Shown: positions 14,516 to 19,706 of the stretch, piece by piece
Position numbering within the stretch: position 1 is the first letter of the stretch
Layout of the letters: each line of letters starts with the position of its first letter
Assembly: GCA_947176115.1 (NCBI GenBank)
Contig: CAMWPK010000009.1
Location: 1 to 19,706 of the forward strand
Source: an uncultured Clostridia bacterium
GTDB taxonomy: Bacteria; Bacillota; Clostridia; Christensenellales; UBA3700
Length of the DNA: 19,706 bases
Direction: 5' to 3'
Position numbers and translations under genes: made by a program
Notes under the pieces: model-generated
Databases searched by the model: none
Told to the model about the DNA's origin: nothing
The model's input: only the letters and a program-made list of their open reading frames with translations

Positions 14516-14538
14516 AAATTATGGACAAAATAGCATTG
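14516..14538 (+). promoter_or_regulatory. Putative AraC-type operator, site 1
   Basis: Contains the 18-bp sequence AAATTATGGACAAAATAG (14516-14533), found exactly, in inverse orientation, at 19112-19129 over the araC promoter. The next bases, CATTG, extend a match to a third degenerate copy upstream of the aldolase gene. It lies 14 bp beyond the lipoprotein -35 box and 37 bp before the mannosidase -35 box, so it could serve both divergent promoters. Identity over 18 bp is seen; binding by the AraC protein is inferred. Confidence 0.6.
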
Positions 14539-14570
14539 CTTGGCGGACTGATTCTCAATTTAATTTACTA

Positions 14571-14599
14571 TTGACACTCAATTAAAAAGTAGTTATAAT
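14571..14599 (+). promoter_or_regulatory. Consensus sigma-A promoter of the GH38 gene
   Basis: Perfect -35 TTGACA (14571-14576), 17-bp spacer and perfect -10 TATAAT (14594-14599). It leaves a UTR of about 50 nt. With such a strong core, an upstream regulator would more likely tune or repress than be essential. Confidence 0.85.
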
Positions 14600-14656
14600 T
14601 ATAATATATAAAATATTTATCAATATTGTATATAATTTATTGTTAAAAGGTGTTTT

Positions 14657-17602
14657 ATGGTAGAAAGAATTGCGCTATATCCTCAGCACGTAGCAAGACT
14701 TCTTGCAATAAGAAGCAAGATATATACGGTCGTAGGTCACATGACGTGCGAAGCGTCTTTAAGCAAAGAGCCTATCCCCAAAAATCTGCTTGATAAGGCA
14801 AGTTTTATCCCTTTCAAGACAGGGATGGTCTGGGGCAGTGACTTTGACTGCGCTTGGTTTAGGTTCAAAGGACAAGTACCAAAAGAGTGCAAGGGCAAAA
14901 AGATTGTCGCGCTCATCAACGTGCAGGGCGAAGGCTTGGTATATATTGACGGAGTTCCTAAGCAGGGAATTACTCAAGTGCTTGACGGAATAGACCTCGT
15001 TCAGTCTGCCAAGGGCAAACAAGTAGTTGAATTGTTTAATCCCGCAGAGGGCGGAGAAAACGTAGAACTTCTTGTAGACAGCGGTTTCAACGGCAAGCGC
15101 AATAAAAGCGGAGTTAAGGTAAAACTTGCTCGCAAGGATTTGGCAATTTGCAATGAAGAAGTAAAGATTTATTATTACGATTATCTCCAACTTTTAATGG
15201 TGATGCTCACTTACGGCAAGAACAAGCATTTGAGCGAAGAGAGATTGAAAGAGATAGATAAGGCGCTCAGTCAATCTTACAAACTTTCAAAGAAGAGTAT
15301 GCAAGAGGCGCACGAGTACTTAGCTAAGATTATTACCGCTCCGATAGACGATAAAGCTACGGAGTACACCGCAATCGGACACGCTCATATAGACCTAGCA
15401 TGGCTATGGCCTGTGAGAGAAACAAAGCGCAAGGGTACGCGTACTTTTGCAACTGCGCTCAACAATATTGACAAATATCCCAATTACATATTCGGCGCGT
15501 CGCAAGCCCAACTATTTGATTGGATCAAACAAGAAGAGCCGATTCTATACGAGAGAGTAAAAAAGGCGGTAGCTGACGGCAGAATCGAATTGCAAGGCGG
15601 AATGTGGACGGAAAACGATTGCAATATCCCAAACGGCGAAAGCATCATAAGACAGTTTTTGTATGGCGAAAAGTTTTTCAAGGACGAGTTTGGCAAAAGA
15701 TGTAAAATGGTATGGCTTCCCGACGTCTTCGGCTATCCGGCGTCGCTACCGCAAATCATGCGTAAGTGCGGAAGAGATTATTTTATGACCATAAAACTTT
15801 CTTGGAACAACGTCAACAAGTTCCCATACAAGACTTTCATGTGGAAAGGTATCGACGGCAGTGAGATATTGTCGCACTTAGCTCCGCAAGGAAACTATAA
15901 TTCAACCGCGTCGCCGATGGCAATAACCAAGTCTGACAACGGCAATACGCAATCTGAGGAAATCGACAAGGCTTTGCTTATCTACGGCATAGGAGACGGA
16001 GGAGGCGGTCCGGGCGAAGCTCACCTTGAAATGTTGGAAAGAGAAGTCGACGAGAAAGGTATGTGCAAGATAGTACGCCGTCCCGCTCAAGAACTTTTTG
16101 ACGACTTAAAGAATGAATATAGTCAAGTTATGCCATCTTATGACGGTGAGTTATACCTTGAAAAGCATCAAGGCACTTACACTTCGCAAGCAAATAATAA
16201 GTTATACAATAGACGTATGGAAGAGGCTTTGCATACGTTGGAGTGGCTTATGTCGGTTGCAAAGGTCAAAGGCGTAGAGTGCGAATGTCCGCTTCTTGAC
16301 GAGATATGGAAAGAGGTATTGTTATATCAATTCCACGACATTATCCCCGGATCTTCTATCAACAGAGTATACGTTGAGTCGGTGGCTAGATATAAGGAGA
16401 TGTATAAGCAAGTCAACGAGTACATTGACAATATCTTACATTCATTATCTAACAATGGCTATCCAAGCGTAGTTAATACTATAGGCTTTGACAGACAAGA
16501 ATACGTCAAGGCTAACAACGTATGGTATAAGGCGGACGTTAAGGCGTATTCCTCGGCGTCGCTCAACTTTATCAACAGCGAAGATACGGCGGGCTTGATT
16601 AGAGGCAGAGATTTTATCCAAAACGACAAAGTCAAAGTGTATTTTGCAAAAGACGGTAGCATTAGCTCGCTTATTGATTTGACGAATGACAAGGAACTTT
16701 GCGGAGAATATCTCAATAGACTTACGGTATATTCCGACCCTAAGTTGTATTACAACGCATGGGATATTAATATGAAGTATACTAATATGCGAAAGTGGCA
16801 ATTCAAGCTCATAAAGCATAAGTCGTATATTGACGGCGTAAAGGTCGTAATGGAAAACACTTATACTTTCAAAGACAGTACTATTATCCAAAAAGTAATT
16901 TTGACCAAGGGCAGTTCCGCGGTAGTTTTTGACACTAAAGTAGATTGGAAGGAAGCGTACAAGATGCTACGCGCCGATTTCCGTCCAAGCGTATATTCGG
17001 ATACTGTAAATTGCGATATTCAATTTGGCAATTTTGACAGGTCTACGCTTGAGGATACTTCAGTGAGAAAAGCTCAATTTGAGATATGCGCTCACAAGTT
17101 TGTCAACTTGGACGAAGAGAATTACGGAGTTGCGCTTCTCAATAATTGTAAGTACGGTTATAGGGTAAAGAACGGACTTATTTCCCTCAACTTATTGCGT
17201 TCGCCAAAAAATCCCGATCCAAAATGCGATATGGGCGAGCATAATTTTATCTACGTATTCTATCCGCACGAGGGCAAGTGGCAGGAGAGCGACGTAGTTC
17301 AATACGGTTATACTCTCAACAATCCGCTTATCGTCAAAGAGCAAGCGGTTGCGATTGACAATCTCTTTGAGATTGACGGCGACGTAATTTTGGAAACTGT
17401 AAAAGTAAGCGAGGACGGCAAGGGTATAGTTGCAAGAGTATACGAAAGATACGGTAGAGATTGCACGGCAACTATCAAGCCAAAGTTTGAGTACAAGAAA
17501 GCGTATATAAGCAATATGATCGAAGACGAGCTCAAAGAGGTCGAAGTAGAAGAGTTTGACTTTGGCAAGTACGAGGTCAAGACGTTGATATTTGAGTTAT
17601 AA
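14657..17602 (+). CDS. Alpha-mannosidase, glycoside hydrolase family 38
   Basis: Zinc-dependent retaining alpha-mannosidase of 981 residues. An N-terminal beta domain (about 1-230) precedes the catalytic block. IGHAHIDLAWLWPVRET carries predicted zinc ligands His244 and Asp246, and VWLPDVFGYPASLPQI carries nucleophile and zinc ligand Asp356. HQGTYTSQANNKLYNRRMEE follows, and QFHDIIPGSS supplies the third zinc His. The middle and C-terminal regions match the family's beta-sandwich domains. No signal peptide is visible, so it is likely cytoplasmic and acts on imported oligosaccharides or mannosides. AAAAGGTG is the ribosome binding site. No transporter gene is adjacent. A palindromic element begins at the base after its stop codon. 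The linkage it cleaves (alpha-1,2, -1,3 or -1,6) cannot be told from sequence. Confidence 0.95.
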   Translation: MVERIALYPQHVARLLAIRSKIYTVVGHMTCEASLSKEPIPKNLLDKASFIPFKTGMVWGSDFDCAWFRFKGQVPKECKGKKIVALINVQGEGLVYIDGVPKQGITQVLDGIDLVQSAKGKQVVELFNPAEGGENVELLVDSGFNGKRNKSGVKVKLARKDLAICNEEVKIYYYDYLQLLMVMLTYGKNKHLSEERLKEIDKALSQSYKLSKKSMQEAHEYLAKIITAPIDDKATEYTAIGHAHIDLAWLWPVRETKRKGTRTFATALNNIDKYPNYIFGASQAQLFDWIKQEEPILYERVKKAVADGRIELQGGMWTENDCNIPNGESIIRQFLYGEKFFKDEFGKRCKMVWLPDVFGYPASLPQIMRKCGRDYFMTIKLSWNNVNKFPYKTFMWKGIDGSEILSHLAPQGNYNSTASPMAITKSDNGNTQSEEIDKALLIYGIGDGGGGPGEAHLEMLEREVDEKGMCKIVRRPAQELFDDLKNEYSQVMPSYDGELYLEKHQGTYTSQANNKLYNRRMEEALHTLEWLMSVAKVKGVECECPLLDEIWKEVLLYQFHDIIPGSSINRVYVESVARYKEMYKQVNEYIDNILHSLSNNGYPSVVNTIGFDRQEYVKANNVWYKADVKAYSSASLNFINSEDTAGLIRGRDFIQNDKVKVYFAKDGSISSLIDLTNDKELCGEYLNRLTVYSDPKLYYNAWDINMKYTNMRKWQFKLIKHKSYIDGVKVVMENTYTFKDSTIIQKVILTKGSSAVVFDTKVDWKEAYKMLRADFRPSVYSDTVNCDIQFGNFDRSTLEDTSVRKAQFEICAHKFVNLDEENYGVALLNNCKYGYRVKNGLISLNLLRSPKNPDPKCDMGEHNFIYVFYPHEGKWQESDVVQYGYTLNNPLIVKEQAVAIDNLFEIDGDVILETVKVSEDGKGIVARVYERYGRDCTATIKPKFEYKKAYISNMIEDELKEVEVEEFDFGKYEVKTLIFEL

Positions 17603-17762
17603 GTTTGGCGAAAAGTGAGGTGTCGTAGCTTTACACGGCAATAACGCTTCCCATACTTTGTCAACCGCCCTTGACGTACAGCAAGTACGACTGCGGTCGA
17701 TTTCCTAGTATGAAAACCGTTCTTACTTGTGAAAATCTTACGCCACTCACTTCCCGCCAAAC
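17603..17762. repeat. 160-bp imperfect palindrome (MITE-like or hairpin-forming intergenic element)
   Basis: The ends are inverted repeats: GTTTGGCG, two mismatches, then AAGTGAG-type sequence at 17603-17619 and its complement at 17746-17762. Similarity continues inward on both arms with small gaps (for example CATACT and ACCGC on each arm) to a central hairpin CGTAC-AGCAA-GTACG at 17675-17689. The centre of that hairpin (17682) coincides with the midpoint of the whole element, so the symmetry is real. No transposase is encoded and no target-site duplication is clear. The element starts immediately after the GH38 stop codon. Confidence 0.75.
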
Positions 17763-17764
17763 AG

Positions 17765-17802
17765 TTTTGTCATTTTGACTTGAGTAAAGCGGAATGGCAA
17801 AA
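17765..17802. repeat. Short hairpin repeat next to the 160-bp palindrome
   Basis: Arms TTTTGTCATT (17765-17774) and AATGGCAAAA (17793-17802) pair over 10 bp with one G-U, around an 18-nt loop. The layout resembles short intergenic hairpin repeats of the CATT(C/T)TGA...GAATG type that occur in many copies in various bacteria. Membership in such a family is inferred. Confidence 0.5.
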
Positions 17803-17825
17803 TCTAAACTGCTTAAAAAGAGTAG

Positions 17826-17854
17826 AAAAAAAGGAGCTATTCGCTCCTTTTTTA
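17826..17854. terminator. Bidirectional terminator between GH38 region and small membrane protein
   Basis: GGAGC (17833-17837) pairs with GCTCC (17843-17847) around a 5-nt loop, extended by A-runs and T-runs on either side. It ends GH38 transcription and that of the convergent gene. Confidence 0.85.
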
Positions 17855-17879
17855 TTGTCTAACTTGTTGTCTAATTTGT

Positions 17880-18215
17880 TTACAGCGCCCAAATACCGAG
17901 TGCGACTGCCAATATAATATAGATAATTATGCAAACGTATACGGTAATTCTAAACCATTTCACTCTGCGTCTTGCGAAATAGTAAGCGCTTAAACAAACT
18001 GCGACACTCAAAGCAATAGTTTGAATAAGATTGAAAACACCGGCAAGGCTAACGTTTCCTACAGTTATATCCACGTGCTTGAAGATAGCGCTGAGAATGG
18101 TTATAATAACTGATATTATGATAGCTACGCAAGAGCAAAAGCCGATAAGGTCGTTCATATTAGCTCTAACGGATTTATTTTCAACTTTTTCAGCAGTTGA
18201 TTTCTTTTTTGCCAT
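17880..18215 (-). CDS. Small three-helix membrane protein, unknown function
   Basis: I do not recognise this 111-residue protein. It starts with a basic, polar N-terminus (MAKKKSTAEKVENKS) and then has three predicted membrane segments, at about 24-44, 57-81 and 87-110, with a basic loop RRRVKW between the second and third. There is no signal peptide cleavage site or enzymatic motif. It has an excellent ribosome binding site (AAAGGAGG, eight bases before the ATG) and a near-consensus promoter, so it is a real expressed gene. It lies downstream of araC in the same direction and could also be reached by read-through from it. A function in the neighbouring sugar genes is only positional guesswork. 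Confidence 0.75.
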   Translation of the reverse strand: MAKKKSTAEKVENKSVRANMNDLIGFCSCVAIIISVIITILSAIFKHVDITVGNVSLAGVFNLIQTIALSVAVCLSAYYFARRRVKWFRITVYVCIIIYIILAVALGIWAL

Positions 18216-18242
18216 ATCTAAATCCTCCTTTGGTTTTGTAGT

Positions 18243-18271
18243 ATTGTATCATATATCTATGATAATTTCAA
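18243..18271 (-). promoter_or_regulatory. Promoter of the small membrane protein gene
   Basis: The -35 TTGAAA (18266-18271), 17-bp spacer and -10 TACAAT (18243-18248) with an upstream TGA (extended -10). Confidence 0.7.
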
Positions 18272-18290
18272 CAGATTTGACTATGTTTTT

Positions 18291-19058
18291 TCAATCTTCT
18301 TCGTTATAGTTGCTGTTTTTGGGTTCGCCGATATATTCTTTTGGCGAAACGCCGACGAACTTTTTGAATACTCTTGAGAAGTAAAGTTGGTCGTTAAAAC
18401 CGCAACGCTCGGCAATCTCGTATATTTTAAGATTGTTTATATTACGAGAAAGCAATAACTTTTGCGCGGAATTGATACGCGTTTGGTTGAGGAATTGAAG
18501 CGGGGAAACGCCCTTTTCTTTGATAAACTGTCTTCTTATATAGTCTTTTGATAAGTCGAATTGGCTGTATACGTTGTCAATAGAGAAGTTTGCGTCATAG
18601 AAATTTTCTATAATTGCGTTGGCGATAAGTTCTATATGCTGACTTGTCTGCGACGAGCCGTCGAATTGAGTGATAAAGCCCAAAATCAAGTCTGTAAACG
18701 ACATGATTATATTTGAAGAACACCCTGACATTGCCGAGAAGTGTCTATAGCACATATCCATAGTAGTAAAGAGGTCTTTTTGCTGGTTGTCTTTGACTAC
18801 GATTGCGCTCTTGAAACTCGGCGTCCAGCCTGCGACGGTCATATGAATATTTTTGAAACCCGTTTGGGAAGTATTACTGTGCAGGGTATTGGGCGGAATT
18901 ACTACTATTTCGTTCACATTATATTCAAGCGACTTTGAATTCTCAAAAGTTATAGTTCCGCTTCCTCCGGTGCAGTAAATCAATTCCCAATAGCTATGTT
19001 TGTGCTGTTTTACGTCAAAAGTCTTGAGATTTTTTCCAATATAGTTGATTGCGGGCAT
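18291..19058 (-). CDS. AraC-family transcriptional regulator with cupin sensor domain
   Basis: DNA-binding regulator of 255 residues. The N-terminal part (about 1-90) is a cupin-like sensor: HKHSYWELIYCTGGSGTI and a NEIVVIPPNTLHS segment, typical of AraC proteins that sense sugars. The C-terminal 100 residues form two helix-turn-helix units: FSIDNVYSQFDLSKDYIRRQF and IYEIAERCGFNDQLYFSRVF, then KKFVGVSPKEY, the family hallmark. GAGAGGA precedes the ATG. It diverges from the KDPG aldolase gene, and its promoter -35 box lies inside the 18-bp sequence shared with the GH38/lipoprotein intergenic region. Autoregulation and control of those genes follow as an inference. The inducer is unknown; a mannoside or uronate-derived sugar is plausible from the neighbours. 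Confidence 0.93.
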   Translation of the reverse strand: MPAINYIGKNLKTFDVKQHKHSYWELIYCTGGSGTITFENSKSLEYNVNEIVVIPPNTLHSNTSQTGFKNIHMTVAGWTPSFKSAIVVKDNQQKDLFTTMDMCYRHFSAMSGCSSNIIMSFTDLILGFITQFDGSSQTSQHIELIANAIIENFYDANFSIDNVYSQFDLSKDYIRRQFIKEKGVSPLQFLNQTRINSAQKLLLSRNINNLKIYEIAERCGFNDQLYFSRVFKKFVGVSPKEYIGEPKNSNYNEED

Positions 19059-19094
19059 TAAGATTTTCCTCTCTTGTCACAATATTATAAATTC

Positions 19095-19123
19095 ATTATA
19101 CACTCAAAAACCTATTTTGTCCA
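19095..19123 (-). promoter_or_regulatory. Sigma-A promoter of the AraC-family gene
   Basis: The -35 TGGACA (19118-19123), 17-bp spacer and perfect -10 TATAAT (19095-19100). The -35 box is embedded in the putative operator, so a bound regulator would block polymerase. Confidence 0.7.
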
Positions 19124-19129
19124 TAATTT
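19112..19129 (-). promoter_or_regulatory. Putative AraC-type operator, site 2
   Basis: Read on the minus strand this is AAATTATGGACAAAATAG, identical over 18 bp to 14516-14533. Site 1 has no -10 box at the right distance from its TGGACA, so the match is not just shared promoter sequence. Confidence 0.6.
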
Positions 19130-19148
19130 TAACGTAAAAATAGTATTG
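19126..19148 (+). promoter_or_regulatory. Putative degenerate AraC-type operator, site 3
   Basis: Contains AAAAATAGTATTG, which matches AAAATAGCATTG of site 1 with one change; over 23 aligned positions about 16 agree. It runs opposite to site 2, and its last bases (TTG) begin the -35 box of the aldolase promoter. Confidence 0.35.
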
Positions 19149-19174
19149 TTTTTTTATAGTGTATAGATTATAAT
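19146..19174 (+). promoter_or_regulatory. Promoter of the KDPG/KHG aldolase gene
   Basis: The -35 TTGTTT (19146-19151), 17-bp spacer and perfect -10 TATAAT (19169-19174). The poor -35 box next to site 3 is the arrangement expected of an activator-dependent promoter. Confidence 0.6.
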
Positions 19175-19236
19175 GTATTTATAATTGATAAAATAATGCG
19201 ATTGCTTAAAAAATCAATCTTTTTACGAGGTGAGAT

Positions 19237-19706
19237 ATGCAAAAATACAACGTGTACAAAGCTATTAAGGAGCAAGGCGTAGTCGTCGTCATAAGAGGCA
19301 ACGATCTACAAGAAGCAATTAAGACCGTCGAGGCTTGCTACAAGGGCGGAATTAAGCTAATCGAAGTTACTTTTACCGTTCCAAGAGCCGACGAACTCAT
19401 CAAGACGCTTGTTGAAAAATATGCAGGTAGCGATATGCTTGTTGGCGCAGGCACGGTGCTTGACGCGCAGACTGCGAGAATAGCTATGCTTGCAGGCGCA
19501 AAGTTTATAGTTTCTCCGTCGCTCAATATCGACACAATCAAGACTTGTAATAGATACGGCGTACCCGTAATGAGCGGAGTTATGACGCCTACCGAAGCGC
19601 AGACGGCTATGGAGCACGGCGTTGATATACTCAAACTTTTCCCCGGAGATATTGCAAAGCCTGCCGGATTGAAAGCTCTCAAAGGACCTTTTCCGCATGC
19701 AAATAT
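19237..19706 (+). CDS. eda: KDPG/KHG (2-keto-3-deoxy-6-phosphogluconate) aldolase, 3' end outside window
   Basis: Class I aldolase that splits KDPG to pyruvate and glyceraldehyde 3-phosphate, used in Entner-Doudoroff and uronate degradation; relatives also use 4-hydroxy-2-oxoglutarate. 156 of about 210 residues are visible, and the frame is open to the window edge. Family residues are in place: VIRGND, Glu43 in KLIEVTFTV, GAGTVLD with Thr73, IVSPSLN, and the Schiff-base Lys133 in ILKLFPG. The start has a GAGGTGA ribosome binding site and a promoter upstream. It diverges from the AraC-family gene, an arrangement common for sugar-acid operons. A KDG kinase or uronate enzyme gene may follow outside the window. 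Confidence 0.93.
   Translation, partial: MQKYNVYKAIKEQGVVVVIRGNDLQEAIKTVEACYKGGIKLIEVTFTVPRADELIKTLVEKYAGSDMLVGAGTVLDAQTARIAMLAGAKFIVSPSLNIDTIKTCNRYGVPVMSGVMTPTEAQTAMEHGVDILKLFPGDIAKPAGLKALKGPFPHAN

Noticed and set aside
17308..17760. 150-residue minus-strand ORF reaching into the palindrome
   Set aside because: Half is antisense to GH38 and the rest is translation of the 160-bp repeat; no ribosome binding site or family match.
17596..17767. AGTT on both sides of the 160-bp palindrome as a target-site duplication
   Set aside because: The left copy is separated from the element edge by four bases and the right copy is not, so it is not a convincing duplication.
17729..17917. 62-residue plus-strand ORF (MKILRHSLPAKQF...)
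   Set aside because: It runs through the palindrome arm, the hairpin repeat and a terminator, so it is a repeat-derived spurious ORF.
18238..18246. TAGTATTG upstream of the small membrane protein gene as a further AraC site
   Set aside because: Only eight bases match, and the core ATGGACAAAA is absent; likely chance.
19200..19224. GATTG/CAATC hairpin followed by TTTTT in the aldolase leader, a possible attenuator
   Set aside because: The stem is only 5 bp and AT-rich, with a long loop; too weak to claim as a terminator.

Overview
The window reads as a chromosomal stretch of a low-GC Gram-positive (Firmicutes/Clostridia-type) bacterium, possibly an uncultured gut lineage (the habitat and lineage are guesses). 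Supporting signs are a ribosomal protein L27 with an N-terminal extension next to its dedicated protease Prp, strong AGGAGG-type ribosome binding sites, many near-consensus sigma-A promoters with 17-bp spacers, an OGG1-type 8-oxoguanine glycosylase, and a Gram-positive lipoprotein. There are no tRNA or rRNA genes, no CRISPR array, and no transposase or phage genes.

Layout. Positions 1-911 (+) hold the 3' part of an RNase E/G gene. It converges on the minus-strand operon rplU-prp-rpmA (1045-1959), which has its own promoter and a structured leader that looks like an L21 leader. Upstream of that operon, also on the minus strand, lies a Vat-like hexapeptide acetyltransferase (streptogramin A acetyltransferase family) with a consensus promoter and a TTG start. 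Divergent from it are ogg (+) and a NYN-domain predicted ribonuclease (+). From 4574 to 7150 an O-antigen-ligase/Wzy-like membrane protein (-) and a RimK-like ATP-grasp ligase (+) diverge; both may be leaderless. An isolated acetolactate synthase small subunit ilvN (-) and a heterodimeric ABC exporter pair (-, 7813-11320) follow, divergent from glutamine-dependent NAD synthetase nadE (+).

The right-hand third is a carbohydrate region: an unknown lipoprotein (-) divergent from a GH38 alpha-mannosidase (+), then a small three-helix membrane protein (-), an AraC-family regulator (-), and a KDPG/KHG aldolase (+) that runs off the window. An identical 18-bp sequence lies in the lipoprotein/mannosidase intergenic region and, in inverse orientation, over the -35 box of the AraC gene. 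A degenerate copy abuts the aldolase -35 box. I infer an AraC-type operator that ties these genes into one regulon.

Five convergent gene pairs each share one bidirectional hairpin terminator. Directly after the mannosidase stop codon sits an imperfect 160-bp palindrome (MITE-like), followed by a second short hairpin repeat. The strongest novelty candidates are the putative AraC operator set, the palindromic element, the chromosomal Vat-like gene and the unknown lipoprotein. I see no defence system or other clearly new multi-gene machine. For four genes (rplU, vat-like, ogg, ilvN) the longest-ORF start is wrong: promoter or RBS evidence places the true start downstream.
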